A stretch of DNA of 64,000 nt, taken from Aldersonia sp. NBC_00410 (GTDB lineage: Bacteria; Actinomycetota; Actinomycetes; Mycobacteriales; Mycobacteriaceae). The first letter of the stretch is position 1. Every line of letters starts with the position of its first letter. The notes under the pieces are model-generated. The model was not told the origin of the DNA. It saw only the letters and a list, made by a program, of their open reading frames with translations, and did not search any database. Made by a program: the position numbers and the translations under genes. Below, one piece after another: positions 19,290-28,853 of this stretch. Location of the stretch: assembly GCF_026342035.1 (NCBI RefSeq), contig NZ_JAPENM010000008.1, forward strand, positions 62,001-126,000, in the 5' to 3' direction.

Positions 19290-20000
19290 TCAAGCCAGCG
19301 ACAGATGCGGCGACGCGCTCGCCGCCTGGCGACGCAGCGCCTCGACCGCGGCACCGGGATCGCTCGCCCCGTACACCGCCGACCCCGCGACGAAGCAGTC
19401 CACACCCGCCTCCGCCGCGGCCTCCACTGTGTCTGCGTTGATCCCGCCGTCGATCTCGACAACCAGACGCAACTCACCGGAATCGACCAGTCGGCGCACC
19501 GCCTTCGCCTTGTCCAGCACACTCGCGATGAACGACTGCCCGCCAAAACCGGGTTCGACGCTCATCACCAGCAGGGTGTCGAACTCCTTCAGGATCTCCA
19601 GGTAGGGCTCTATCGGGGTGTTCGGCTTGACGCTCAGGCCCGCCTTCGCGCCTGCCGCCCGAATGTCCCGAGCGACGGCGACCGGATCGTCGGTGGCCTC
19701 GGCGTGGAAAGTGACGTTGTAGGCGCCCGCCTCGGCGTAGGGGGGCGCCCAGCGTGCCGGATCCTCGATCATCAGGTGGCAGTCGATCGGGATATCGGTG
19801 GCCTTGAGCAGGCTCTCCACCACCGGAAGTCCGAGGGTGAGGTTCGGAACGAAGTGTGCGTCCATGACGTCGACATGCAACCAGTCGGCCCCCTCGACCG
19901 CGCGCGCTTCGTCGGCGAGCCGGGCGAAGTCGGCGGACAGGATGGACGGAGCAATCAGCGGCTTCGAGATCAGGGGCTTCGAGATCAGTGGCTTCGACAC
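19290..20000 (-). CDS. rpe: Ribulose-phosphate 3-epimerase
   Basis: TIM-barrel epimerase linking ribulose-5-phosphate and xylulose-5-phosphate in the pentose phosphate pathway. Motifs: [16 protein letters not shown], the catalytic [50 protein letters not shown] and [11 protein letters not shown], with phosphate loop VAGSAVYG. The start used is the GTG giving [19 protein letters not shown]: 236 residues, with a threefold five-residue repeat ahead of the normal N-terminus. Synteny (rsmB-rpe-ribG in M. tuberculosis) agrees, but here a molybdenum hydroxylase operon separates rsmB from rpe. Confidence 0.95.
   Translation of the reverse strand: MSKPLISKPLISKPLIAPSILSADFARLADEARAVEGADWLHVDVMDAHFVPNLTLGLPVVESLLKATDIPIDCHLMIEDPARWAPPYAEAGAYNVTFHAEATDDPVAVARDIRAAGAKAGLSVKPNTPIEPYLEILKEFDTLLVMSVEPGFGGQSFIASVLDKAKAVRRLVDSGELRLVVEIDGGINADTVEAAAEAGVDCFVAGSAVYGASDPGAAVEALRRQAASASPHLSLA
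19951..19994. repeat. Three 15-bp tandem repeats at the rpe 5' end
   Basis: Three near-identical 15-bp units, each encoding Ser-Lys-Pro-Leu-Ile, precede the first conserved residue of rpe. The unit is in frame, so copy-number change lengthens the N-terminus without breaking the gene. Confidence 0.8.
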
Positions 20001-20080
20001 ATCGCAAATGATATGCGGTCCCGCATCCCCTGCCGCCGCGGATGCGCCACGCCTCTTCGAGCAACTATTGGCCCTGGGTC

Positions 20081-20178
20081 CCCCGTTGATCAGCGGCCAG
20101 CTGTTCGGTGTCGCCGAGACCGAACATATGGCCTGCGACACGCCGAAAACAGGGGCCACACGCTCGTGATCAACGGGG
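20081..20178. repeat. 12-bp inverted repeat with a nested hairpin downstream of coxG
   Basis: CCCCGTTGATCA (20081-20092) and TGATCAACGGGG (20167-20178) are exact reverse complements 74 bp apart. Inside lies a second hairpin, GTTCGGT (20103-20109) with ACCGAAC (20119-20125). The structure occupies the gap between the coxG stop and the rpe start. It may end the cox transcript, serve as an operator pair for rpe, or be a protein-bridged loop. Confidence 0.5.
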
Positions 20179-20188
20179 CGGGTAGACC

Positions 20189-20905
20189 TCAACCGCGCAG
20201 CCGGCGGACCACCACGAACAGGATCGCGCCGAGCACGAGTGCACCGACCACCGGCCCGACCCGCTGCAGCACAGAACCGCGCGCGTACTGCATGAGATCC
20301 AGCGCCTCGGGTTGCGCGCTGGACTGGGCCGCGCCCGCAGACCTCGCCGCCGACTCGGGAGTCCCCGTCGCGCCGTGCGCCTCCACACCCGCCTGCGGCG
20401 CGGCCCCGGTCACCGCGCCGGCGTCCGCCTTCGCCGATTCCGTCGCTGCCGGGGCAGGGGGCGGACTGCCGAGCTTGTCGGACAGGCACTTGGCGAACTG
20501 CTCGATGATCTTGCCGCCGACATCGGAGAGCATGCCTCGCCCGAATTGCGCCGGCTTCCCGGTCACCGCGAGGTCGGTGACCACGTTGCCGGTGGTCTTC
20601 TCCCCGTCTGCGGTGAGCGTGATCCCGATGGACGCCTTCGCGGTGCCGTTCCCGCGCGAGTCCTTCGCGTTCGCTTCGAGCACGACCTTGTGCGCGGCCT
20701 CGTCCTTCTCGAGGAATTTCCCGACGCCCTTGTACAACAAGGCAACCGGGCCGATCTTGACCTTGATCTGCCCGGTGAAGGACTCCTCCTCGACCTCGGT
20801 CAGGGTCGCGCCGGGCATGCACCCGACCACCTGCGCCGGGTCGATCAGCGCCGCCCAGACGTCTGCGATCGGCGCGTCGACCGTCAACTTGTGCTGCAAT
20901 TCCAT
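20189..20905 (-). CDS. coxG: CoxG-like SRPBCC protein with C-terminal membrane anchor
   Basis: 238 residues. Residues 1-150 are an SRPBCC/CoxG domain: [57 protein letters not shown] and [31 protein letters not shown]. An Ala/Pro-rich linker of about 70 residues leads to one C-terminal helix ([20 protein letters not shown]). In Oligotropha CoxG helps hold CO dehydrogenase at the membrane, and the anchor here suits that. The ATG of MELQHKL lies one base after the coxM stop; the frame extending further upstream lies within coxM. Confidence 0.9.
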   Translation of the reverse strand: MELQHKLTVDAPIADVWAALIDPAQVVGCMPGATLTEVEEESFTGQIKVKIGPVALLYKGVGKFLEKDEAAHKVVLEANAKDSRGNGTAKASIGITLTADGEKTTGNVVTDLAVTGKPAQFGRGMLSDVGGKIIEQFAKCLSDKLGSPPPAPAATESAKADAGAVTGAAPQAGVEAHGATGTPESAARSAGAAQSSAQPEALDLMQYARGSVLQRVGPVVGALVLGAILFVVVRRLRG

Positions 20906-20906
20906 C

Positions 20907-21761
20907 TCATACCCCCGCTGCAGTGAGAACGGCACGGCGAGTGAGCACCTTCGCCAGGTGAGTACGGTACTCCGCGTCGGCATTCTGGTCGCTCATCGGC
21001 GACGTTCCCTCGGCAGCGTGCTCGGCCGCCGCCCGCACGACATTCGCATCCGCCGCCTGGCCGATCAACGCCTCCTCCACCGCTCGGGCCCGCAGCGGCA
21101 CCGTCGCCATATTCGTCAGTGCGACACCCGCTTGGCGGATCACGCCGCCCTCGACCTGCAAGGTCGCAGCGACCGCCACCATCGACCAACTCTGCGATAC
21201 CCGATGGAACTTTTCGTAGTGCGCGGCCCACCCGGTGTGCTTCGGAACGCGTATCTCCACGACGATTTCGTCGGGTGTGAGCGCCGTGGTGAAGAAATCG
21301 GTGAAGAACTCGTCCGCGGCGATGGTGCGTTGCCCGCCCGTCCCGATCACCGTCAGCGTCGCGCCGAGCGCGACGACCGCGGCGCCGAGATCACCCGCCG
21401 GATCCGCGTGTGCCAATGCACCGCCCAGCGTGCCGCGGTGCCGGATCTGCGGATCCGCCACGGTCAGAGCGGTTTCCGCGAGCAGGGCGGCATGATCGCC
21501 CACCAACCTGTCGGTGGCCACATCGTGGTGCGTGGTCATGGCTCCGATGACGAGCGTGTCGCCATCCTCGCGCACACCGCGCAGTTGTTCGATGCGGCCG
21601 AGGTCGACTAGCGTGCTCGGCGCGGCCAGACGCAACCGCAGTACCGGCATCAGACTCTGCCCGCCCGCAATGATTTTCGCGTCCTCGCCGGCAGCGGAGA
21701 GTGCGGAGACCGCCTCGTCGAGGGTTGTCGGGGCGACGTAGTCGAAGCTCGACGGGATCAT
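20907..21761 (-). CDS. coxM: FAD-binding medium subunit of a molybdenum hydroxylase (CoxM-like)
   Basis: 284 residues of the VAO/PCMH-type FAD subunit that passes electrons from the iron-sulphur subunit to the acceptor. FAD-binding motifs are AKIIAGGQSLMPVLRLRLA and the TIGG-like RHRGTLGGALAHADPAGDLG. A CO-dehydrogenase flavoprotein C-terminal domain (AGVALTNMATVPLRARAVEEAL) closes the chain. The ATG of MIPSSFDY overlaps the coxL stop as ATGA. Gene order S-L-M is that of form II operons, whereas form I is M-S-L. Confidence 0.94.
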   Translation of the reverse strand: MIPSSFDYVAPTTLDEAVSALSAAGEDAKIIAGGQSLMPVLRLRLAAPSTLVDLGRIEQLRGVREDGDTLVIGAMTTHHDVATDRLVGDHAALLAETALTVADPQIRHRGTLGGALAHADPAGDLGAAVVALGATLTVIGTGGQRTIAADEFFTDFFTTALTPDEIVVEIRVPKHTGWAAHYEKFHRVSQSWSMVAVAATLQVEGGVIRQAGVALTNMATVPLRARAVEEALIGQAADANVVRAAAEHAAEGTSPMSDQNADAEYRTHLAKVLTRRAVLTAAGV

Positions 21762-24148
21762 CGCGCGCCTCCTTCTGCTGCCTGAATGGCTTTCCATACC
21801 CGCATCGGACTGCACGGCATTTCGACGTCACGTACCCCGAGATGACGGAGCGCATCGATCACGGAGTTGACCACGGCCGGGGTCGAGGCGATCGTGCCGG
21901 CCTCGCCGACGCCCTTGACGCCCAACGGGTTCCCGGTCGCCGGGGTCTCGGTGCGATCGGTGACGAAGGTCGGGAGGTCGGGTGTGCCCGGCACCAGGTA
22001 TTCGGCGAACGACCCGGACAGCAACGTGCCGGACTCGTCGTACACCGCATCCTCGTACAGTGCCTGCGCGATCCCCTGCGCGAGCCCGCCGTGCACCTGG
22101 CCCTCGACGATCAACGGGTTCACCACGTGCCCGATGTCATCGACGCAGACGTACTTGCGGATTTTCACGAACCCGGTTTCGGTGTCGACTTCGGTGGCGC
22201 ACAGGTGCGTTCCGTGCGGGAAGGAGAAGTTGTCCGGGTCGTAGGTCGCCTCGGAGTCCAGATTCGGCTCCACTCCTTCCGGCAGGTCGTGCGCCGCGAA
22301 CACAGCGAGCGCAATGTCGGTGAGGCCCACCGATTTCTCGGTCCCGGAAACCCGGAACTGGCCACCGGTGAACTCGAGGTCGTCCGGGGAGGCTTCGAGC
22401 ATGTGCGCAGCGATCGGACGGGCCTTACCGACGACCTTCTCGGCGGCTTTCACCACCGCGATCGCACCGACCGACAGCGAACGCGACCCGTAGGTGTCCA
22501 AGCCGCGCGGCGCGGACAACGTATCTCCGTGCAGAACCTCGATATCCTCGAACGGCACGCCGAGTTGGTCGGCGACGATCTGGCTCCACGCCGTCTCGTG
22601 GCCCTGCCCGTGGGCGGAGGAGCCGGTCACCACCTCGACCTTGCCGGTGGGCAGCATCCGGATCGCGGCGTGTTCCCAGCCGCCCGCGCCGTAGGACAGC
22701 GAACCGAGCACCCGGGACGGCGCGAGCCCACACATCTCGGTGAACGTGGAAACGCCGATACCGAGTTGCACGGTGTCGCCGCGCTCGCGGCGCTCGGCTT
22801 GCTCACGGCGCAGCCCGTCGTAGTCGAAGAGCTCCTTGGCCTTGGCGGTGGCCGCCTCGTAGTTACCCGAGTCGTAGGTGAGGCCGGCGATCGTGTCGAA
22901 CGGGAACTCCTCGTGCTTTATCCAGTTCTTCTCGCGCAGCTCGAGCGGGTCCATCGACAACTCGGTGGCCAACTCGTCCATCATCCGCTCGATCGCAAAG
23001 GTGGCCTCCGGCCGCCCCGCCCCCCGGTATGCGTCGGTGGGCACCTGATTGGTGAATACATTGGTGCAGGTGAAGTGGTAGGCCGGGAATTTGTAGATGC
23101 CGTTGAACATGAACGCGCCGAGGATCGGCACCCCGGAGGTGACGAGCCGGAGGTAGGCCCCCATCCCGGCGAGCAGTTCCACCTTCATGGCGGTGACCGT
23201 GCCGTCGCGGCGTGCGGCGAGGGTGAGCTTCTGGATCTGATCGCGTCCGTGATGTGCCGCCACCATGGTCTCGCTGCGGGACTCGGTGTACTTCACCGGC
23301 TTTCCGAGCCGCTGCGCGACCAACAAGGTGAGCAGCTCCTCGGGGGTGACCTGCAGCTTGCCGCCGAATCCACCGCCGACATCGGGTGCGATCACCCGCA
23401 GCTTGTGCTCGGGAATCCCCAGGGTCATTGCGAGCATCAACCGGAGGATGTGCGGCACCTGGGTGGCGGACCACATGGTGATCTGGCTTCCGGTCGGATC
23501 GACGACGACCGACCGTGGCTCCATGAACGACGGGATGAGGCGCTGCTGGCGGAAGGTGCGTTCGATGACGACCTCCCCGTCCCGGATCGCGTCCTCGACG
23601 TCGCCGCCGGTGCCGGCCTCCGCGGAGTCGAACGTCCACACCGCGCTGATGTTCGTGCCGAGATCGGGGTGCACCAATTCGGCGCCCTCCTTGGCGGCGG
23701 CAGCCAGATCCAGCACCACCGGAAGGTCGTCGTAGTCGACGTCGATGGCCTCGATCGCGTCCTGCGCCTCGGCGGAACTGCGCGCCACCACCAGTGCGAC
23801 CGCCTCGCCCGCGAATTGCACGGTATCCACCGCCAGCGCAGGCGCGTTCGGCGTCAGCATGTCCTCGGTGATCGGCCAGGCGCACGGCAAACTGCCCTGC
23901 TCCTCAGCGACATCCGCGCCGGTATAGACCGCGACGACACCCGGCATCGACCGCGCGGGCTCGGCGTCTATCCGGCTGATCGTGGCGTGCGCCACCGGGC
24001 TGCGCAGGATCGCGGCGTGCAACATGCCGGGCAGCACCAGATTGTCCGTCCAGCGTGTGCGGCCGGTGATCAGGTGTTCATCTTCCTTGCGGACCCGGGC
24101 GCGCCCGATCTCCAGCTCGGTGCTCTGCGGTTCGACCGTGGCGGTCAT
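21758..24148 (-). CDS. coxL: Molybdopterin large subunit, form II (CoxL-like)
   Basis: 796-residue xanthine-oxidase-family large subunit that binds the Mo-molybdopterin cytosine dinucleotide. The active-site loop at residues 373-379 reads AYRGAGR, the form II signature; true aerobic CO dehydrogenases (form I) have AYxCSFR. The S-selanylcysteine residue needed for CO oxidation is therefore absent, and the substrate is unknown. Other landmarks are [29 protein letters not shown] and the glutamate base in [14 protein letters not shown] overlaps link it to coxS upstream and coxM downstream. Family certain, substrate open. Confidence 0.96.
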   Translation of the reverse strand: MTATVEPQSTELEIGRARVRKEDEHLITGRTRWTDNLVLPGMLHAAILRSPVAHATISRIDAEPARSMPGVVAVYTGADVAEEQGSLPCAWPITEDMLTPNAPALAVDTVQFAGEAVALVVARSSAEAQDAIEAIDVDYDDLPVVLDLAAAAKEGAELVHPDLGTNISAVWTFDSAEAGTGGDVEDAIRDGEVVIERTFRQQRLIPSFMEPRSVVVDPTGSQITMWSATQVPHILRLMLAMTLGIPEHKLRVIAPDVGGGFGGKLQVTPEELLTLLVAQRLGKPVKYTESRSETMVAAHHGRDQIQKLTLAARRDGTVTAMKVELLAGMGAYLRLVTSGVPILGAFMFNGIYKFPAYHFTCTNVFTNQVPTDAYRGAGRPEATFAIERMMDELATELSMDPLELREKNWIKHEEFPFDTIAGLTYDSGNYEAATAKAKELFDYDGLRREQAERRERGDTVQLGIGVSTFTEMCGLAPSRVLGSLSYGAGGWEHAAIRMLPTGKVEVVTGSSAHGQGHETAWSQIVADQLGVPFEDIEVLHGDTLSAPRGLDTYGSRSLSVGAIAVVKAAEKVVGKARPIAAHMLEASPDDLEFTGGQFRVSGTEKSVGLTDIALAVFAAHDLPEGVEPNLDSEATYDPDNFSFPHGTHLCATEVDTETGFVKIRKYVCVDDIGHVVNPLIVEGQVHGGLAQGIAQALYEDAVYDESGTLLSGSFAEYLVPGTPDLPTFVTDRTETPATGNPLGVKGVGEAGTIASTPAVVNSVIDALRHLGVRDVEMPCSPMRVWKAIQAAEGGAR

Positions 24149-24684
24149 CGCGCACCTCCGGTTTCCTGCATATCGGCCTGCGCCGGTTGTGCGGAACCGG
24201 CTTCGATCCGGCTCGACGCATCACCTTTCAATCGTTGCGCCGCATCCAGTGCCGCTTTGACGATGTTCTGGTAGCCGGTGCAGCGACACAGGTTGCCCTC
24301 GAGGCCTTCCCGCACGGCGTATTCGTCGGGATCGGGATCCTCGGCGAGAAGGTCGATCGTCGCCATGATCATCCCCGGAGTGCAGAACCCACACTGCAAC
24401 GCGTGATTGTCCCGGAACGCTTCCTGCACCGGATGCAAAGTGCCATTTTTGGCAAGTCCCTCGATCGTGGTGACGTCCGCGCCGTCGGCCTGCACCGCCA
24501 GCACGGAGCAGGATTTCACGCTGTGCCCGTTCAGCATGACCGTGCACGCTCCGCAGTTGCTGGTGTCGCAACCGACGACGGTGCCGACCTTGCCGAGCCG
24601 ATCGCGCAGGTGCTGGACGAGCAGGGTTCGGGGCTCCACCTCGTCGGTGTAAGCCGTGCCATCCACGGTGATGGTGATGCGCAT
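24145..24684 (-). CDS. coxS: [2Fe-2S] small subunit of a molybdenum hydroxylase (CoxS-like)
   Basis: 179 residues with two iron-sulphur domains. The plant-ferredoxin-type cluster is [15 protein letters not shown] with the fourth cysteine in VKSCSVLA. The helical second cluster is [10 protein letters not shown] with [15 protein letters not shown]. It transfers electrons from the Mo site to the FAD subunit. The ATG of MRITITVDG is preceded by GGGAGG. A C-terminal tail of about 25 polar residues follows the domain. It is the first of coxS-L-M-G; coxD and coxE lie 143 bp upstream on the same strand. Confidence 0.95.
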   Translation of the reverse strand: MRITITVDGTAYTDEVEPRTLLVQHLRDRLGKVGTVVGCDTSNCGACTVMLNGHSVKSCSVLAVQADGADVTTIEGLAKNGTLHPVQEAFRDNHALQCGFCTPGMIMATIDLLAEDPDPDEYAVREGLEGNLCRCTGYQNIVKAALDAAQRLKGDASSRIEAGSAQPAQADMQETGGAR

Positions 24685-24827
24685 GAGGCCTCCCAATAAC
24701 GGCGCATGGGTTGGTGCACGAACGTCGCGCAGGCGTTCACGCCTACTGTGCTCTACCTGCCCTGCTCAAACACCCGAAATGGTCAAACCTGCAACCACCG
24801 CGTGGAATTCGCTCGGAAGCGTTCGCC

Positions 24828-25928
24828 TCAGGCCTTGCGCATCTCGTCCAGTAGTTCCTGCAAAGTTGCGAGTGAGTGGCCGGCAAGCAGACGGTCCAGG
24901 TGCGGCAGCGCGGCCGCGATCCCACCCTGCACCGGACGGTAACCGGCCGCGCCGGCGTGCGGGTTGACCCACAGCACGGCCCGGGCGAGCCGATGCAGTT
25001 GCGCCAGCTGCTCGGCAAGCAGTGCCGGGTCGCCGCGCTCCCACCCGTCGGAGAAGATCACCACCACCGCGCCACGGGCCAGCCCACGCCGTCCCCACCG
25101 GTCGAGAAATGCCCGCAGCGTCTCCCCCAGCCGAGTGCCGCCCGCCCAGTCCGGTACCGAGCGGCCTGCTGCGGACAGCGCAGCCTCGGCGTCTCTGGCG
25201 CGCAGCGCACGCGACAATCTGGTCAGCCGGGTACCCAGCGAAAAGACCTCGGTACCAGAAGGATTCGTGCGAGTCACCACATGCGCGAAACGCAGCAACG
25301 CATCCGCATACGGGCTCATCGAGCCGGAGACGTCGATCAGCAGCACCACCCGGCGCGGTCGCACCGCCCGGCGCTGCCGGCTCGGGCGCACCGGTTCGCC
25401 GCCCGCGGCGAGCATGTCGCGGACGGTGCGGCGTGGGTCGACCCGGCCGCGACGGGACGGGCGCAGTCGCACCGCGGGGCGCAGCGGTGGTCGCGGATGC
25501 AGTACGGCGATCAACTCGTTGAGATGGGCCCGCTCCGCAGCACTCAGTTCGGCGATGTCACGGTGCCGCAGTACCTCGGTGTCGGCGGCGGCAACGGCGT
25601 GCGCGTCCGTCGCGTCGGCGCGGCCGCGCTGCTCGCCCGGGGTCAGGACCGCGGTCCGGCTCCGCCGCGGATGCTGACGACGAGTGCGCGCACCCGAAGG
25701 CGGCGGCCGGCGGTGGAACCACGCGTCGAACGCCAGGTCGTAGGGGGCGTGGTCGGCCGGATCCCGGCACAACGTGGCGCGGCCCGCCCAGTACACCTGA
25801 TCCGGATCGGCGACGTCGACCAATTCCACCGCGCGCACGAACGATTCCACCGAGTCCGTCGCGACGGGTAGGCCGGCGTGCGCCAGCGCTCGCGCGAACC
25901 CGGTCAGCCCGACCAGTTCGCCGGTCAC
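24828..25928 (-). CDS. coxE: CoxE-like VWA-domain protein
   Basis: 366 residues. A helical N-terminal part with an arginine-rich, disordered middle (residues 75-110) precedes a von Willebrand A domain from about residue 195: VVLLIDVSGSMSPYADALLRFAHVV carries the DxSxS MIDAS metal site, with the matching GGTRLGETLRAF threonine loop and VIFSDGWERGDP. CoxE works with the AAA+ ATPase CoxD in metal-cofactor maturation of molybdenum hydroxylases. The GTG start overlaps the coxD stop (GTGA). Confidence 0.92.
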   Translation of the reverse strand: MTGELVGLTGFARALAHAGLPVATDSVESFVRAVELVDVADPDQVYWAGRATLCRDPADHAPYDLAFDAWFHRRPPPSGARTRRQHPRRSRTAVLTPGEQRGRADATDAHAVAAADTEVLRHRDIAELSAAERAHLNELIAVLHPRPPLRPAVRLRPSRRGRVDPRRTVRDMLAAGGEPVRPSRQRRAVRPRRVVLLIDVSGSMSPYADALLRFAHVVTRTNPSGTEVFSLGTRLTRLSRALRARDAEAALSAAGRSVPDWAGGTRLGETLRAFLDRWGRRGLARGAVVVIFSDGWERGDPALLAEQLAQLHRLARAVLWVNPHAGAAGYRPVQGGIAAALPHLDRLLAGHSLATLQELLDEMRKA

Positions 25929-26818
25929 GGCGTGAGCAGCCGGTCGAGCCCGGCACGCACCACCCGGTCGAGATCCTCCCGGTATTTCAGCACCGCGCCG
26001 AGCGTCGCGGCCGCGGTTTGCGCGTCCAGTTCGTCGCGGCCCAGTTCACGAAGCGCCCGCGCCCAATCCAGTGTTTCGGCGACGCCGGGTGGCTTCAGCA
26101 GTTCCTGCGCACGCAACGCATGCACCGCGGTGGCGACCTGTTCGGCGAGTCGGGGCGCGATCCCCGGCACCCGCCGCTGCAGGATCGCGACCTCACGCGG
26201 CAGGTCGGGGTGCTCGAGCCAGTGGTAGAGACAGCGGCGCTTGAGCGCGTCGTGCACCTCGCGGGTGCGATTGGAGGTGAGCACGGTCAGCGGCGGGGTC
26301 GCGGCCCGGATTTCCCCGAGTTCCGGGATGGTGACGGCATTTTCGTCGAGCAACTGCAGCAGGAATGCTTCGAACTCGTCGTCGGCACGGTCGATCTCGT
26401 CGACGAGTAGCACGCACGGCGCTTCGGTGAGCGCGCGCAGCAGCGGACGTTCGAGCAGGAACCGCCGCGTGTAGAGGGAACGTTCGGCCGCGTCCGCGTC
26501 CAGCGCGCCACCGCTGGCCGCCTCCAGCGTGCGCAGGTGCAGCAACTGGCGGGGAAAGTCCCAGTCGTAGAGCGCCTGCGTTGCGTCGATGCCTTCGTGG
26601 CACTGCAGCCGAATCAGCGGTAGGCCGAGCGCCTGTGCGAGACCCGCCGCGAGCGAGGTCTTGCCGGTGCCGGGTTCGCCCTCGCAGAACAGCGGTCGGC
26701 CCATCCGCATCGCCAGAAACACGGTCATCGCGAGACCCTCGTCGGCCAGGTAGCCGGTCGAGTCGAGTGCCTCGGCGAGATCGGCGGGCGACCCGATCTC
26801 GTCCGGTTGCGGTGTCAC
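25925..26818 (-). CDS. coxD: CoxD-like MoxR-family AAA+ ATPase
   Basis: 297 residues. Walker A is CEGEPGTGKTSLAAGLA, Walker B is CVLLVDEIDRADDEFEAFLLQLLDE, sensor 1 is LTVLTSNRTREVHDALKRRCLYHW with the arginine finger region, and a lid domain follows. MoxR ATPases pair with VWA proteins; here the partner is the next gene, coxE. I start at the GTG of VTPQPDEIG, 7 bp after the stop of the upstream basic protein; a longer frame (MHGDKRRR) would overlap that gene by about 40 bp. Confidence 0.92.
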   Translation of the reverse strand: MTPQPDEIGSPADLAEALDSTGYLADEGLAMTVFLAMRMGRPLFCEGEPGTGKTSLAAGLAQALGLPLIRLQCHEGIDATQALYDWDFPRQLLHLRTLEAASGGALDADAAERSLYTRRFLLERPLLRALTEAPCVLLVDEIDRADDEFEAFLLQLLDENAVTIPELGEIRAATPPLTVLTSNRTREVHDALKRRCLYHWLEHPDLPREVAILQRRVPGIAPRLAEQVATAVHALRAQELLKPPGVAETLDWARALRELGRDELDAQTAAATLGAVLKYREDLDRVVRAGLDRLLTP

Positions 26819-26825
26819 CGGCGAC

Positions 26826-27329
26826 CTAAGCGCCGCGGCCGTCCTTCTTCGCTTGTCGCCGTGCACCCGCGGCGATCCTGGACGCCTCGTACTTTTTGCG
26901 GCCCGCCGAGTCCCTGGTGGTGTCGGCGCGAGCCCGCCCAGCGGAGGTGACCTTGCCGTCGCCGCGCGTCGATGCGAATGACGTCCCCTCCTTGTGCGCC
27001 GCCGCGAGCCGTTCCTCTTTCAATTCGAGCGCGCTGTGCGCGGCGAGGGTGGCGAGGCGCAAACTGACTCTACTCAGCGCCTCCTCGAAGACCTCGGCCT
27101 TCTCGGCGTTGCGCCGATTCGCCGACTTCGCCTGTCCGCGAGCCTTCTTCGCGTCGACCTTGGCAGCGCCCTTGCGTCGGTAGAGCTTGACGTACTTGTT
27201 GCGCGCGCGCCGAACGCGGGTGTGCAGATCGATCAGGTCGTCTTCGTCGAGACCGGTCAGCTTCCTGCGTTTGGTCTCCCGGATCAGCACATACTCGGCT
27301 TCGGTGAGCAACTTCGACGGCTTCGTCAT
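26826..27329 (-). CDS. Basic coiled-coil-like protein of unknown function
   Basis: 167 residues, very rich in Lys, Arg and Ala, with long predicted helices (DLIDLHTRVRRARNKYVKLYRRKG, KARGQAKSANRRNAEKAEVFEEALSRVSLRLA) and a basic C-terminus (KKYEASRIAAGARRQAKKDGRG). The character suggests nucleic-acid binding. I do not recognise a family. It ends 7 bp before coxD on the same strand, so co-transcription with the cox genes is likely, though a functional link is not established. Confidence 0.75.
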   Translation of the reverse strand: MTKPSKLLTEAEYVLIRETKRRKLTGLDEDDLIDLHTRVRRARNKYVKLYRRKGAAKVDAKKARGQAKSANRRNAEKAEVFEEALSRVSLRLATLAAHSALELKEERLAAAHKEGTSFASTRGDGKVTSAGRARADTTRDSAGRKKYEASRIAAGARRQAKKDGRGA

Positions 27330-27413
27330 TCCGGGATCCGATCAGCGGGCGGGACGCGACTTGGCGCAATGATAGGCACACCGAACGGGGCCGCCGCAGG
27401 AGATTCGGGCCGA

Positions 27414-28853
27414 TCAGCGGGTTAGTGCGGCCAAGAACATGGCGTCCGTGCCGTGCAGGTGTGGCCACAGCTGCACATGCGGACCGGTACCGATCTCGGG
27501 CACACCGGGCAGCAGCTCACGCGCATCGAGCTGGGTGGCGCCGAACCGGCGCACGGCGTCCGCGACCACGCCGACCGTTTCCTGCAGATGCGGCGAACAG
27601 GTCGAATACAGCACGACACCGCCCGGACGAATCAACTCGAGCGCGGCGGCGAGCAGCTCGCGTTGCAGCCGGACCAAGTCGGCCACATCGGCCGGTTGCC
27701 GGCGCCAGCGCGCCTCCGGTCGGCGGCGCAGCGCGCCGAGACCGGTGCACGGTGCGTCGACGAGGATCCGGTCGAAGCCGGGCGCGAGACCGGCGTCGCG
27801 ACCGTCCGCGACGTGCACATCCACCGGGAGGTCGCGCGTGGATTTCCGGACCAGCTCGGCCCGATGCTCGGCGGGCTCGACGGCGTCCACCCGGAACCCT
27901 TCGATCGCGGCGAGCGCCCCCAGCAGGGCCGCCTTGCCACCGGGTCCGGCGCACAGGTCGAGCCAGCGGCCTCGGTCGACACCGTCGAGTGCCGCGCGGG
28001 AAAGCGCGAGCGCGACCAGCTGGCTGCCCTCGTCCTGCACCGCGGCAAGGCCATCCCGCACCGGTTCGAGCGCGCCGGGATCGCCACCGTCGAGGTGCAC
28101 GGCGTACGGCGAGTACGGACCGGGCTCACCGCCGGTGATCAACGCGAGTTCCTCGGCACTGATCTCACCTGGGCGCGCGACGAGATGCACCTGCGGGCGG
28201 GCATCGTCGGCCTCGAGCACGGCACGCAACTCGCCGGCCCGCGGGCCGAGCGCGTCCGCGAAGGACTGCGCGATCCAGCGCGGATGAGCGAATTGGAACG
28301 CCAGGTGACCGATCGGGTCGCGTTCGCTGTTCGGGGCGAGCTTCGCCACCCATTGCTGCTCCGTCTTGGCGCCGGCCTTGCGAAGGACCGCGTTGACGAA
28401 TCCGGCCTTTCCGCTGCCCGCCTCGGTGCGGACCAGGTCGACGGAGGTGGCGACCGCGGCGTGCGCGGCGATTCGGGTGCGGAGTAGTTGGTAGGTGCCG
28501 AGCCGAAGCACATCGAGCAGCGGACCGTCAATCTCGGTGATCGGGCGGGCCGCACACTCGGCAATCACCGCATCCAGGAGCCCTTGGGATCGGCAAGCGC
28601 CGTAGGTGAGTTCGGTGGCCAGCGCGGCGTCGCGGCCGGTGATGCGGCGTTCGCGCAGCAAGCCGGGCAACACGAGGTTGGCGTACGCGTCGCGTTCGCG
28701 AACCGCACGCAGCACATCGCGGGCGGCCAGCCGAGGGTCATCGCGTTGCGCGACCGCGGTATTCGGCGGCTGCCCCGGACGCCGGGAGCGTTCCGACGGT
28801 CCCGAACCGGGCGACTTGGACCGCCGCCGAGGCGGTTTCGACTCGCCGTTCAT
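27414..28853 (-). CDS. rsmB: 16S rRNA (cytosine-967-C5)-methyltransferase
   Basis: 479 residues. A basic, proline-rich lead of about 45 residues precedes the NusB-like domain ([24 protein letters not shown]). The Rossmann methyltransferase has SAM motif [39 protein letters not shown] with the PC cysteine, and the catalytic cysteine in [13 protein letters not shown]. The ATG of MNGESKPP overlaps the fmt stop as ATGA. def-fmt-rsmB is a conserved actinobacterial order. Confidence 0.95.
   Translation of the reverse strand: MNGESKPPRRRSKSPGSGPSERSRRPGQPPNTAVAQRDDPRLAARDVLRAVRERDAYANLVLPGLLRERRITGRDAALATELTYGACRSQGLLDAVIAECAARPITEIDGPLLDVLRLGTYQLLRTRIAAHAAVATSVDLVRTEAGSGKAGFVNAVLRKAGAKTEQQWVAKLAPNSERDPIGHLAFQFAHPRWIAQSFADALGPRAGELRAVLEADDARPQVHLVARPGEISAEELALITGGEPGPYSPYAVHLDGGDPGALEPVRDGLAAVQDEGSQLVALALSRAALDGVDRGRWLDLCAGPGGKAALLGALAAIEGFRVDAVEPAEHRAELVRKSTRDLPVDVHVADGRDAGLAPGFDRILVDAPCTGLGALRRRPEARWRRQPADVADLVRLQRELLAAALELIRPGGVVLYSTCSPHLQETVGVVADAVRRFGATQLDARELLPGVPEIGTGPHVQLWPHLHGTDAMFLAALTR

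Noticed and set aside
20001-20822. N-terminal extension of the rpe frame
   Set aside because: The frame continues upstream through antisense of the coxG region without rpe homology; the real protein starts near 20000.
18933-21611. 892-codon plus-strand frame opposite rpe, coxG and coxM
   Set aside because: Crosses three real genes and intergenic DNA; no domain.
21701-24274. 857-codon plus-strand frame opposite coxL
   Set aside because: Shadow of coxL; composition His/Arg/Gly-rich, no motifs.
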